This document shows positions 1 through 13,321 of a stretch of DNA of 64,000 nt, one piece after another. The first letter of the stretch is position 1. The number at the start of each line of letters is the position of its first letter. Source of the stretch: Stichopus chloronotus (taxonomy: Eukaryota; Echinodermata; Holothuroidea; Aspidochirotida; Stichopodidae); NCBI GenBank assembly GCA_021234535.1, contig CM037842.1:28612189-28676188 (forward strand). Direction: 5' to 3'. A program made the position numbers and the translations under genes. The notes below the pieces were generated by a model. The model saw only the letters and a list, made by a program, of their open reading frames with translations, was not told the origin of the DNA and searched no databases.

Positions 1-2580
1 CACAAAATTACATAGACTTTCATTATTATTGTTTGTCTATATTACAATATGATACAATATCCGCCTTTATTGTATAAAAGTGGGAATGAATATAAATAGA
101 ATGGGTTATCCTTTATCATTACTTGCTTATAACTTATGTCTTCTCATTTGGAAGATGAAACCTCTTTTGTTAGAAAAGTAAGTTCAAATTTTGAGGTGTA
201 TGCCGAAGGTGATATATTTGAAGTTTTACAAATTATATTCAAGACAGCTGTGTGAGATATGTCTTTGCTGACGTACACTACTTGTGGCTGCACCAGTGCC
301 AATAATTGCAAACTTAAATCATTACTTAGCTTTAGTACTTAGCTTCATTACTTAGCAAACTTAGCTTTTGTAGCTTGAAGTGTAAGCCATGCACCCTTTC
401 AGATTGCATGCAAAAGAAATGTATGTTTAAATTTGAGGAATGGTATCTACATTGTTTTCCCAGTATGGTTGTCTCATTAGTCTATCTGCATGATGATCAC
501 AATGTGAACATGAAGCAACAACATGACAAGAAGGGAAGAGAGAATTATTGGAAAGCAGAGTCATATCACGTAGTAAGGGAGATAATCTCAATTCACTGAG
601 TGTAAGTCTGATATGTTTGTTTGCTTGATATTTCAAACATTTTTTCTCTTAGCATGCATTCATGAGTTACTTCTCAAAATGAGAATTTGTGCAGCACTTT
701 ACACCCAGTGTACAGTAAATGAACAGACAATAATGACCATAGAATGTAGTATTTACATATAGTTCATGATCCTTCATCAGAACACCTGAAATTATTTTAG
801 GTTATTTTATGGTTACTTTTCTCTGCTTAGTGATGTACCATTGATAATTGACGGCACTAGTGATTCACCACACTAAGAAACTTCACTGCCATAGAAATCA
901 GATTGAAATCCAACGGTCCCAACATAATGAAAAGTAGACTTTCTGGTGAATCTTGATTGAGAACACTTAAATATTTTCATCTGTGACATATGTAAATTTG
1001 TGTCATATCGTTTCTGTATAGTCATTTCTACACTAGTAGTTATCAAAATTGTGCATTTTTTCTTTTCATGTTACAGGTATTCACCTTTGCTGTAGTATGA
1101 AGAAAACTAGAAACCCCTCAAAATCAGGAGGTTGCCGTTGCAGAATCCCCGCAGACATGTGAAACTCATTTGTGCTGTTAGATGGGAAGTCTTAATATTG
1201 CCTATCGAAGGAAAGAAGCTTGTTTTCTCGTAATTCTGGTAAATATTTACCACAAATTGGGTAACTTTCTAGGTTACTTATAGTTGTTTCTATGTCAGCA
1301 GCAGTTATTATCAGGACTTAGTTGTCTGCATTCCTTAAGTTTGTAACAATATTCTTCTACATGGTGATTTTATAAAGCAATGTTATAAGGTGTAATTGAC
1401 AAAACCAGTCTCTTATCGAGATCACGGACATTAAATAGACATGTCATACTAATTTTCAAAAAAGTACATGTTACCACAATGTGTGAGGTTTTTACTAAGT
1501 TTTGATCCTTGAAAATTCAATTAAAAAAAAAAAATGTGGATTTACATTCAATATCGCTACTTTATACAAACTTTAGTCAATCAATCCAAAATCATTTTTT
1601 GTGCAATCTTCCAGCATATGAATAAAGAAAGTGTGATTTGAAGATGTGATTATTCTTGCAGTTACTACTAAAATAATAAACAACATCAATAAGTTGTGAT
1701 CTTTAGCCATCCTTTTCAGTCAGTGGTGAATCTTGCAATTGTCAGGTTCAATCGCTTGAAAGGTTGGCATCATTGAAAGTTTTGGCATAAAGATCATTAC
1801 CCTGGTTAAGGTGGAAAGGTTTCAGATGTTCACCAGCAGTATAATATGATCATTTTTCTCTGCTTATTGTGGGCACTACTGTTCCCAGGAAAGTCACTGT
1901 TCTTTAATAGCAGATTCAAGCTAGAAAGACGGTAGACAAGCTGTCATGCCATTTGTTCTTCTCCAACTATGGGCCATTTAAAAATTGATGACAACTTAGC
2001 TGAAGGAGACTGCCATTAAGTTACGTTGAATAAAATGCACATATCAAATGAAAAAGTACAAGATGAGAGGAAAGTTACTGTCAATGACGGTGCTCTTGTT
2101 GGGTTTATTTGAAGCTGTTAATACATAACACCAGTATATATTCAATACAATAACTATCAGAAGCTTATGAAATGTCTCTTGAAAAAAAAAAAAAAACAGT
2201 AAATAAAATGTAGCCTTCTAATGCAAAACGAAGATTTTAATACTAATGTCCGAAATGAAATTATAAATGACTACTTTTGAAGGAAATGAAAGGTGTTACT
2301 AACAAGTTTGTATACTAGTATTGCAGGCGCTCATCCAAAAATGACATGATGTGTGCAAAACGATTATAAAGAAGAGAGCAAAGGAATCCTGTAACTTTAA
2401 CAGAAATGAAACTTAACAAGGATAGAATGTGATTTGTTTTCCTTATTCAATTTGGGGATTTTTTCTTCTTCTATTTGTATCTCTTTGTGCACTTCTCTTT
2501 TCCTTTCCCCCTTCTTCTGATTCACAATGTAGCACAGCTTTAGGGTTAGTCCCTAGAAACTCAAGACAACATTACATGTG
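1..2580. other. AT-rich non-coding stretch
   Basis: No convincing gene is visible. Open frames are short and unlike any protein I recognise. The stretch has several A-runs and two AATAAA hexamers on the plus strand near 1619 and 2030. One strong-looking splice acceptor (pyrimidine-rich tract ending in ACAG at about 1077) is followed by a short open frame to a stop at about 1152. It could be a terminal exon of a plus-strand gene starting left of the window, but the encoded 25 or so residues match nothing I know. Confidence 0.4.
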
Positions 2581-2925
2581 AAGCAGTTATGAGCAGTTGT
2601 ATCCGACCCAAGTGTGACTCCAACTTTCATATGGGTGTACACTCACTGGTGGTCAGCCATTAATCGGCCAGGTACTAGCTGATTACAATCCAATTTGCTG
2701 TACACATCTCCAGATAGTCAGTTTATCGTCGTGTTGGGCCTGGCAATCACCCGTGTAGAGAAAGACTGCCACCCGGCTGATATATAGACCAACTAATTAA
2801 AGTCGATGTTGACCTGGCATCCGTACGATATGCCAGATGTCCAGATGGACATCTTTGGGACATCAGACGAGTTGTAGGCGATGACCTGCAGATACCTGAC
2901 CTCGGTACTGATTTTATCTCCAAAT
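2580..2925. repeat. GC-richer repeat-like patch
   Basis: This block is more GC-rich than its neighbours and contains short self-similar pieces (for example CCAGATGTCC beside CCAGATGGACATC, and repeated ATACCTGA/GACCTG words). It has no open frame of note. The look is that of an old interspersed element, possibly a SINE or MITE remnant, but I cannot name a family, and no tRNA-like A and B boxes were found. Confidence 0.3.
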
Positions 2926-5069
2926 TAAAATGAGTACTGCGCTTGTCCGATTCACATCAATACCTGATACCTGGCAGAAGATATGCAGGAGCCTGACAAA
3001 TATGTTGTAAACCCATCAGGACTTAATTGTGACTGGGGCACAAGGGAGTGTTTGATGAAATTTTGTACCATATTTAGTTTTATTTTTGTTACTGTAATGC
3101 AGAATTCATCGGAATAAGTTATTAAAAAATGCTGTTTTCCTACCATGTATCGAAACAATTGATGTCATAGGTGGTATTGAATTTCCTGCCACTTGAAACA
3201 ATAACCTTATTAAGTATCCCAGGTAATTGCCTATGAAATCCAGATCGCTGTGGCCTGCATTTTATACAAATTCATGTTGATGTACTGGAAATATTTGACA
3301 GTGTCAATGTATAAGGCCGTAAAAAATTATATGGCAGTTTTCAGCTACATTTCCTTGGAAAATTTGCTTTGGTGTCCTGCCACATTCTATCATTGTTTTA
3401 TTCAAGATATTTAATACGCAGTGACGATATATGTTTCTAGTGAGTGAGCATCAGTGACTGATACAGTACGTAACAGCAAGGTCATGACCAAAGTGACCGT
3501 GTGTCTGTCACTTTTCTTTAAGTGTGAAATGTCAAACTCATGATAAGTTGTAAGGATGAACAGCGGCTTTATCTCTGTAACAGCTCCAAGATTACGAACG
3601 ATAAAGAAACAATTTTTTTATTGACACATATTTTATTGCCACCGTATTTGCACACTGGGATAAAACATGACAAGTCAAAAAAAAAATGAACACAGTATTC
3701 CCATTTTCATGTAGGATATTTTGGTGCTCTAAATTTGCATTAAGGAGGCCAAATATTTATACCCTACATATGCGCTTTCATGTGGCCAAATGTAAAGTAA
3801 TATGGACTTAATTTTGACATTATGATATAGAAAGCGCAAAATATGGCTAAACACTACAATGTAACTCCTATGGCTGGATAAATGACAGTATCAAGTAATT
3901 TTGAGTACACCATCATGAATCGGTGTTAAATGTTTTTCCTAAACTGCAGTAGTCTCAAAGGGTGCTTTCTAAAATGCTACCTCTAATATAACATATTTAT
4001 AATGCTTACCATTAACCTTCACCTAGCATTATAGAATTTTAACCTACTTGTATATCAGCACATTAAGTAAAATGTATCAGTCCATGCTTTCCATCTTCAG
4101 ATATTGTTTCCAATGGTCTGCAATTTGACACCTGTTGACCTCAAATACCTTTGACCTCCAGATGACACAGAGCTATTCTTGCCGTCAATGTGTTAAATTT
4201 ACCCAACCATGTATTAACCAAATACAATTGTGAAGTGTAAAAAACCCTTTTAGAGACGTTGTATTTACAAGCAGACAAAAGCATCAAGCGTATAGTATGG
4301 CTATAGATAGGGTTATGTTTATGATGAAGACCAAATACATATGACCACTTCCTATCTGCTTTTTCTGGAAGATTTAAAAGTCCACATTAAAGTGTTGTGG
4401 AAGGCTTTAACTTGTTGCTCAGTTTCTTACCAAATAAGTATTTGTACACAGTTACCTTAATATTACAAGTACTTAGCAAGTTTCATGATGTATAGGTTAT
4501 AAAATGATTGCTTAGGGAGGATGCTATGTTCAAATTAGGTTTTCTTGCCAAAAAGCTCCCTCAATATAGGTAAGTCAGTTTCTGGTTCTGTGGTCCTTAC
4601 ATTTTAATCAATAGAAGATATTTTATTACATAAATCAATGGATTGACTCATGAACTGGAATGAATGGAAAGTAAATCTGTAATGCATAATGCAGCGATGT
4701 TATATCACTTCTTCAGCCACAATCAATAAAATTTGTTTTAATATATTTAGTTACTTACTTCTAAGTAATTATTAAAGCCACTTACTCACAATGGGAGAAT
4801 ACGTTGTGTTGATTCCTGGACTTTGATCTTTGTGGTCTGGTAAAGGTTGTTTGCAATTACATTTTGCCAACATCCAGCCTCTCTTGTCAACTGCTCTTTG
4901 TCAAAATTGTTCGTTGAGCATGTTATTAAAGTTTCAGGAAATGATTGCATGATACAAAATAAATGATAGGGACTAGGGAATTCCTAACTGTTACCATGAT
5001 TGAACACTGTTATCATCATTGTTGAACTTGTTTGACTGTTTAAATTTTGTTTCTTATAGCAATTCTTAG
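2926..5069. other. Non-coding stretch with one decayed AGGTCA repeat
   Basis: No gene is seen. Around 4122-4162 the minus strand reads a decayed repeat with two AGGTCA-type words separated by a TTTGAGG linker. This resembles the plus-strand copy near 5885, so the two probably belong to one dispersed repeat family. The rest is AT-rich and featureless to the eye. Confidence 0.4.
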
Positions 5070-5480
5070 GGCTTTTGGAGGAATGGGCGCCATAGTCCTC
5101 TCGCTTTTTCTTATAGAGACCTTAGGCAAGCAAATTTACAGGAGTTCCTAGATGTAATTATGTCTTACATGCACAAACGGACCTATATCCGCCAGAGTCC
5201 GGTCGTTTTTTGCCCGGTAATTGTAGGGCGTCTTACCGATGCCTGCACGGACACCGTCTCGTCTTCAAGTATTGTTCGGCTCTCTGACGATATACCTTAG
5301 AGGCATCGGATGAGAATCGGTAGGGTGTTGGAAAAGTACCGGACGGAGACCGGCCGAGAACTGTTCATGAAAATGAGCATATATCAAGACAAATCAGCAG
5401 ATTGGCTGGCTTTGCTCCGATATGTAAATGCTGGCCGATGCCTAGAAATCAGACAAATAGGCAGGGCGCTGGGTTAACTC
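5070..5480. repeat. GC-rich repeat-like island
   Basis: About 400 bases stand out from the AT-rich background by many CG dinucleotides and by repeated CCGATGCCT words: plus strand near 5237 and 5434, inverted near 5311. Repeated CCGG-containing words also occur. There is no long open frame. The mixed-orientation short repeats suggest a foldback or MITE-like remnant, although a small CpG island cannot be excluded from sequence alone. Confidence 0.35.
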
Positions 5481-8400
5481 TGACCTAGGTAGTAGTATCA
5501 TTTCATTAATCACATGCAAAACCATGATCCCTTTTTGGTGCATGGCTGAGGTAATCCATGTTTGACAGAGGAGGTAATTGTGGTGTAAACTATTCGTCCC
5601 TTAAAAGGTTTTTCTGAATGCCAGTGGTTTCTAAGTCACGACAGTTGAACTGAAGGAGGGGTTCTGGCATGGGAAAGTTTTGGTTGTCCTCACAAGTATG
5701 CCGTTTTACCACAATAGGCACAGGAAAAATGTTGGAGGGGTTGAAAGTCAAATTACATTTCAAGACAACATTGGCCAAGTTAAACCTTGAAAACACAATA
5801 TTTCACGAAAAAAGAAACTTGGACTGACCTCATGGTTGGTCGTTAAACAAACAACAATAAGTACAAGGAACATGTTGTTAGTGCAGGTCAAAGGTCATTT
5901 GAGTTCAGCAGTTGTCTCCCTTGAAGTATTGTACAGGTAAGCACCATATCCTGGTTTTACGATGAAAGGTACAAGAAAACGATATTTCATCTTGGGAGAC
6001 TATATGTTTTAAGAAGTGTGCAATAAAACTGTAAAACTTTTACTTTTTATCCGTCCAAAGACCTTAGATGAAAAGAATATCACCTGCAAAGACCTCATTA
6101 ATCTCATAAGTGGAGGTGAATCCTGAATGTTTCATATAAAGATTGAAAGTTGTTACAGGGATTTGCTGTTATACTTCTCTTTATTGTGGCAACAACCAGA
6201 TCTTTTAAACCTACAAGACCTTTATCTTGGCCCTTGAAAAAAATATAAGTAGAGTTACTGACATATGGGGTCTAAACGCAAGGAGAGCAAAATCTCGAAC
6301 TGCATCCGTACACATTTGCTTACTTGAATGAATTACAGTTATAGCAAGGAGCTAATTGCTTCTGAGTAATGACAATAGTTTGATTGAGGTCAGCAGTTCA
6401 GATGTTAAAATAAGAAGGCTGTAAATAGAGGGTAATTTTAAACTGATGGTGAACTGATAATTGTACGCATGCCACATTGAGAAAACCATGTCTATTGTTT
6501 TAACAGCAGTCAAAGGTCATTACACCTGTAATATCTCTCAGTTTTGAACAAAAAAAAAAGTTAACACCTTAATATGAATGAATGGACAGACATTATAATT
6601 TGACACGTTTGTTGCATTAAAGACAGATGGGAGACTCCGCTCTTGTATTTGTAACAGATGCTTTATCAAGTTTGGTAAATATTTTACTTAAAAATGTCTT
6701 ATGAAGTTGATCTTGTTAAAAAGCATATTTCCTTGAGACGCCTTTACCCATCTGTAAAGTTGTGCCAGGAGTTGGTGAACTACACTTTATCTAGTGAAGT
6801 AAAGTCAGTGTTGTCTTTTCAAATATTGTTAAAGCAGGGAGGTGTTATTAGAACTCCCTGGTTTATCAAAACATACATTTGCATGATTGTCAAACATACA
6901 TATGTACCTACAGGCATTTGGAGAGTGTGTCGCATTGCCTTTTTTAACATGACTGAGATCATAAAGATTTAAATGAAAGAAAGAGAAATCATACTTGATG
7001 TTTACCATGGATGTAACAATCTCACTGATAGCAGAAACATTTCTTGCGCTGATTAAACCGCTTTGAGATCATCAGGTGGTGTGTGTGTTGGGGGGACTGC
7101 CATTACAAACCCTCGCACAGGGATTTTGGGAGGGATCACTCCTTTGTCATGTGAGTGTAACATTTTGTAAGAAGTTTTAGAAAAATCTTTTAACATTTGG
7201 ACAGCATTGCAGTAGTCATATGTAACATGTGTCAAGATCTGTAGGTGAATTATGCACACTTTTTGTATTTGGGGCATTGCCAGCTGATTCTCAGTAAACG
7301 TTGCCTACAGACAACATTGTACGTATATTGTTAGTATCATTTAGACGTTACTTGGTTCTATCGGCAAATGTCAGCACAAATGTTCAGTTATTTCTATATT
7401 AGGCAATCTTTTTCCTGGTCGTGTTATTTTTTTTCTTTGCGTGTGCCACAGTTCTGTGATTTTATCATTGTGGTTCCATTATTAGTTGTTATGCATTAAT
7501 TGCATTGTATATTGTAGGCTATTCGATGAATTGTACATTATACATCACACATATTGCTCAAAACTGCTAAAGAGTACCAAAATATTATGAGTTAAAATTT
7601 TAGGTTTAGATGAATATCATAACTTACGTAACTATGGATATGTGTGTCTAAAATTGAATATGTGATTCCTTGTAAACGCCAGTAACGGAACCTCGGATGA
7701 CTGATTTCAGACTTGTTGTGTACTAAGATCTTGAGCACAATAAAGGCATGTTGTTCTTGAAGGTCAAACAAGTGAAATTATGAAAACCTTGTAAACAAAA
7801 TATCAAAAGTACAACCTTTACCTGATTTCACGTTTAAATACTTACCAATTGTATAAAGTACTCTATCAATTTTTCTTTGAGCAACTAAGCAGCTGAAGAT
7901 CAGGAGGAGTCAAACTGAAGTTAAACGTTCGTTTGAGAGAGGTGAAAGGTCATTAGGTAAAAGAGTCATAATTTGCAGTCATGACCTGTGAAAAGGTGGC
8001 AAGCACAATATCCTAACAAGGCAAGCTTTGGGTGATATTCTGCACTTGGATAGTGTCATGATGGACGAGATTAACTTTTTAAAAAAAATATTTTTGTTAA
8101 GGCAGATGTCAAAATGTGACATCTTATAAGCACAAAATCCCAAGACCAGAAGCGTTCACTGATGTTACATATTGTAGGCTAATGAATTATAATGATGACA
8201 ATAACTCTATGTTTGAAGTTTAGGTGAAAGATTAACACATTTTTAACTTTAAAAAAGAAGTTTATGTAGACACTATAACTCCGAGACAAGCTTGGTATGA
8301 TCTCCTTTGTAAAGGTAAGTTCTCATTTAAGTTCAGCAGAGGTCAAATGAAAATCTTTTACACAAAATGTATTAGTGCTGGAACTTAATCTCATATGTGG

Positions 8401-9420
8401 TTTTTGATAAACCTTGATAAGAATCTATTTGACTTTTTTTGGGGGGGAGGGGGAGATCTCTTTAGGTAAAACAAAGATCCACCACCTGCAGAAATTTGCC
8501 AATATAGTTACCTCAAAAATGTTATTTTAATTTCATTTGTAGTACAATATGGTATTAAACTACTTGATTTTGTTATTATTGTTTCAACATTTTTATTACT
8601 ATTTGTTATGTAGCGTTGTTTTTTTTTAAATCGACGCCTGTTCAAAAACATTTACAAAAACTAGCAAATACAGGTATGGGGAAGTGACAACATGTGAAAG
8701 ATAACAAGGTTAAACCATAAAACAATAGAAAGGACAAAGAATACTATCAATGGAATACTAAATATAGATAAAATATTACACTCTGCCTAAGATATTGCAA
8801 GTTTTATAGTACATGAGCAAAAATGTATATACAAAATATCCTAATTACTATTTTTATAAGACCCTATTGTTATTTTATACGGTGATTTGATGTACACATC
8901 AAACTCACAATAACTCAGGAATAAAGTCCTATACATTTATGGGGGCTTGGGCGTGTCATAACCATAATATTCTAAAAGATTATCAGAAATTCTTTTATTT
9001 AAAAAAGGCGTACATTTTTTACACATTTGGTCACTTTATCTTCATATGTTGTGATGTCTTGATTGCATGAGACAAAAAAAAAACAAAACAAACGGTGATT
9101 ATTCTTTTAATTCGGCACGTTACACTATGATGACATCATGGATAAACCTCATACTTAGTAAGTAATGTCAGTGTAATGTTTCTAGTAGCCCACATCCATA
9201 TGCGCATGTTTTAAGTACTGTCAGTTGCTAAATACTGTATGTGTCATCATCGAAACCAAATGTATTTCGTTTTCTTCTCCGTAATAATTTATTGTATGGG
9301 CTCAATCAGTTGAAAATAGCATTGAACATCACTTTTGACCAAAGTATGTGACACACATATATATCTTTTTCCATTTACTACATTCGTTTCTTATGTTACC
9401 TTTCCATGCAATGATGGATC
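5481..9420. repeat. Non-coding stretch with scattered decayed AGGTCA repeats
   Basis: No gene is supported; the longest frame, 6694-6972, has no recognisable domain. Pieces of a dispersed repeat recur: AGGTCAAAGGTCA followed by TTTGAGTTCAGCAG near 5885, AAAGGTCATT near 6512 and 7945, GGTCAAACAAGTGAAA near 7759, and GTTCAGCAGAGGTCAAATG near 8332. They share order and linker words but have lost regular spacing, so this looks like an old minisatellite or dispersed element family in decay. A poly-G tract sits near 8440. Confidence 0.4.
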
Positions 9421-12400
9421 TATTGTGTTCATTGGTTTGGAGTTATGATTTTTAAAATGAAAGAAAAATAAAACCCGCCAGATGCACCATATAGACTGTC
9501 TGTTCTCATATCCCGACTATAAGTCCATCCCCCTATACGAAAATGGTGTGAGGGTAAAACCTGAGTCCTAAACTTTACAAGAAGCCGTAATTTCACGATG
9601 AATGGGAACCGTTCACCCCAAATTAATATAATATCGAAGTTAAGTAAAGGTGAAATATGAAAGGAGTCTGTACGCCTACGATATCGATAGTGATGGCGTG
9701 TGTGCAGTTGTATGGAAGTGTGTGTCAATACATTTGGTAAGTTGGATGAACTTCAAATTTAGTAGATACGTGCCCGGGTATAGTCTCCCCCCCCCCCCGA
9801 CAGATGACGTCAAAGGTCACGGGTAACAGGTCACGAAAACGAAAACATTTTCAGTATTACCGCTATGATGAGTGAATGTCCTTGAGTTAAGAAACTACCA
9901 CATAGGTGAAGCAGACGATGCAACTGAAGAGTTTCTTCTGATAATATTGATGATGTCACAAGGTAAAATTGGCAATGGTGCACTAAAAGAATGGTATCAC
10001 GAGCTCCCCCTGGACGGGAAGTCCCATAAAGTGAAGTTGGTGCAATTGTATTATCGTTACTATTGGCCAGATATATACTACATAGAAGTTATGCAAAATC
10101 GGTCTAATTGTAACAAGTAATGTACTGATTTCCATCAGTTGAAATTTATTTTTTACTCATATACTACATTTCAGATTTATTCCAATCTTCGACTGCAAAC
10201 ACTGGTTGTTAAGCTCTCCACGATGATCATAAATCGATCGGCGTATACACCAGCAATTAATGTTCGAAATTTTGTTTACCATATAACCCGCGACATTTAC
10301 AAAAAAAAAAAAAAAAAACTATTGAAACAATTTGAATACCCACGGTGGTCGCAATATATTAAAAATTACATAAAACCGTATATTGGATGTGACAGGAAGG
10401 ATTCAATCTATTAACATTACCAGTCAGCATCATCTCACATCTCATCAATATTACCGGGATATATATTCAGTAACTTGTAACAGTTCTCTCCCTCAGCTCG
10501 CTCTCATGCATAGACCTGCATACCTCTGCTCATTATCATGGGCTCTCTTCTTCCAAAGATTAATGCACTACCGTTTTTATTCCTAAATGCATTGTTCAGA
10601 ACTAATGCTGATTCTATTCCTCCATTCAAGTACTAGTAAAAACATTCTTTTGTAGAAGATCAACAGACATTATCCAGGATGTTGTGAATGTAAAAGTTCT
10701 TATAAGAATGGTTGACATAGCTTGTAATGCAGAAACATTACTTTAATCAGTTTTTCAGTTCCATACTTCAGTTCCTTGGAACTTATTTTTTAGCCTCTTT
10801 TCGTTGAACATGATAGGTAATTATGTTAAAGAAAGAGAGATGATCCGAGCTATTATTTATGAGGAGACTACTTCTAAAATGAAAATAGTCTTGGTAATTT
10901 ATCGAAAAACTACAAATTAAAGTAGCAGAGTGACTTGCAATTCGAGTTGACCTTCAAATGGATTGGAAAAGGCTAAAACGGAATGATTAGTGATCCTACT
11001 GAGTAATCAGTTATCAATAAAGTCAATAAAGATGTCGGTAGTGCGACCCTTACCACAAATCCCTACACAACTAAATATCGGATTCCAACGTCTGAAACGC
11101 TTGTGTATTTTATCAATCGTTTTTTTAATATCACTTTCAGGTTGTCTATAGAGGCGTATATCTTTCACTTCTTTTTCCTGCTAATACTTTAATTTCTTTG
11201 TTACTATCAGTTACCTTCCATCAGCTAGTGTCAATTTGAGGGTTTATAATGTGCAAACAAGAAAAAAATGTTTAACATTAAATGCTATGTAGTGTTTATC
11301 TAAAACAAATAAAAAATACAGAGATAACAGATGCTAGCAGTTAGAAAACAAAAGAAGGAACTCCTACTTAGCATTAGTTTCTTGATTGAAATACACATAC
11401 AAAATGTACGACGTTACAACGCTTAACATGAGTCTATGTTGATATATATATATTTTTTTTTGACTTTTGCTTTGCTAAGTTTCACTGAAGAATAGAAAGT
11501 TTTAAGGCTAGCTACAACCTGTTTGTTTTACTGAGAGAAAGTACTCGAAGAGGACTATAATGATTTACAACAAGACTTTACAATGAATACGCAGGAACTG
11601 CGGACGGAGGTGGCTTATCTCATTATTGTGCAGAAGGCACTGACTACGCACTTGTGCAAGTAAGATTGCTCACTCTGTGTACGAACGTTAGGTTGTACAT
11701 TATTATGTATTGTTCGCGGCATAAACAACTTTTGTCCTTTCATGCTTCCGCTTGCAGCAAATGGAATCACCCACCCCTTACACGTTACCATGAATAGTAA
11801 TGTTTGTCGATTAATTTCTTTGCTTTTGCCATATGGAAAAAAGACGTGGATTTCCTCAAAACATCCAATGGCACTTTGTAAGTCCTTACAGCTAATGATT
11901 ATTCACACACCCTGTGTTTTCCTCACGGTTTTTAAATTCTTTCCGGTTGTCAGAGTAGTAAAAACATTGATTCTTCGGCGGCTGACGCCGTATGCGCAAC
12001 TTCAAAATATCAATGGAAACTAACAACTGTTGTTAGAAGGTACTGAAAAATCTTTCAGACAGAATTCCAAAGTTTTTCCAGCATAGGGTTCCAACACACA
12101 CGATAGGAAAAACATCGAACTTTGTGTGTCGTTATGTTGTTGATATAACGCCAGCTGTGGCGTGTGAACAGCATGCTTATGAGACAAACAATTCCAATGC
12201 AAATGAGCTAGTGTGATACATTGATTACTAGGTTTGCCTTCTTTGAAACTACAAAATATATTGCTGACGTAATTACGCAGAAACTTTATATTAACATTGT
12301 TCGAATCCTTCCATAATTGCCAAACGTCGAATTGCTACAAAGTCTTATTAATTGGACTTGGACCGCTGACAGGCAAACCTGTGGTGGTGTTCACAATTAT

Positions 12401-12514
12401 CAGAAGTACTCGTTTTACTTGAAACGTTCAAAGCAGGACATAGCCGACTGTGATGTATCTGGAAACAGAGGCAATAAAGGCAGAGAAAACTTCTCAACTG
12501 AGATATAATTTTAA
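9421..12514. other. Non-coding stretch; one unassigned small open frame
   Basis: AT-rich with a 12-C run near 9787 and an A-run near 10300. The plus-strand frame 9872-10120 encodes 82 residues with a mixed, protein-like composition (acidic start, then a Trp/Tyr-rich half) and ends at TAA. It has no recognisable domain or clear signal, so it is not called as a gene. Nothing else is seen. Confidence 0.35.
9805..9833 (+). promoter_or_regulatory. Cluster of CRE-like and AGGTCA motifs
   Basis: A perfect TGACGTCA palindrome (9805-9812) is followed by AGGTCA at 9814-9819 and again at 9828-9833. In other animals these are the consensus sites of CREB/ATF proteins and of nuclear receptors. Short motifs like these also occur by chance and inside the dispersed repeat nearby, and no gene start is visible next to them, so function is only a possibility. 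Confidence 0.2.
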
Positions 12515-13215
12515 GGAGCCCTATACATTATCATTTTAACGTGCTCTACATATTTCTATTGTCAAGTACCTATACATAATTCTAAAGTGTTTGAAATATT
12601 CAATCACTTTAATGTGCTTTAAATATTATGATTTTTAAAGTGGAATAATGATCATTTAATGTGCTTGAGAAATTGTTATTTTAAAATATTCAAAATATTA
12701 TCATATGAAAGTCATTTGAAAGTGATCGTGGTAATATCATTTTAAAGTGACCTGCTGACAATTGACATTTAAAAGTTCATGACAAATTATTTTGAAATTG
12801 GCAAAATATCAGTTCAAACTTATTACATATTAGCAGTTTAAAGTGCCATAAATATTATCATATTCTCATATCATTATATTATAATTTTATATATTATTAT
12901 TTTTATGTATTCTATAAACATTTTATATATTGATATTATCATTTCAAAGTGTTCGAAATATTGACATTTTGTCTTTGAGATACTATTCTTTTAAAGTGCG
13001 CTAGACATTTTTTGTATCTTAAAGTTCATGGAAAAGTATCTTTTAAAAGTTCCCGAGAAAATATTTTGAGCTGCCCCATGTGTCATCACTATCATTTTGA
13101 AGTACCCCACATTGTATCATTTTAAAGTGATGTTGTCATTTCAAAGCATTCAAAATATCGTTTTAAAGTCTTCAAGATAGTATCATGTCAAAGAGTTCGA
13201 AATATTCCCTTTCTA
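12515..13215. repeat. Decayed short tandem repeat (ATCATTTTAAAGTG family)
   Basis: A degenerate unit of roughly 25-35 bases built on ATCATTTTAAAGTG, often followed by a TTCGAAATAT-like word, recurs many times (clear examples near 12746, 12951, 13093, 13111 and 13135). Spacing and sequence have drifted. There is no coding potential. It lies just downstream, in the minus-strand sense, of the lectin-like exons at 13.3-13.9 kb. Confidence 0.6.
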
Positions 13216-13321
13216 AGTGGTTGCGTGCTGTTATTGTTTCAGTTCTGAAATACTGTATATTAAATCGTAAAGACTTCCACATGCAGGATGTTTTTAAATA
13301 TACACTTGAGATAATTCTCAC

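Noticed and set aside
9872..10120. 82-residue frame with protein-like composition
   Set aside because: No domain, weak splice context and no second line of evidence; left as an unassigned frame.
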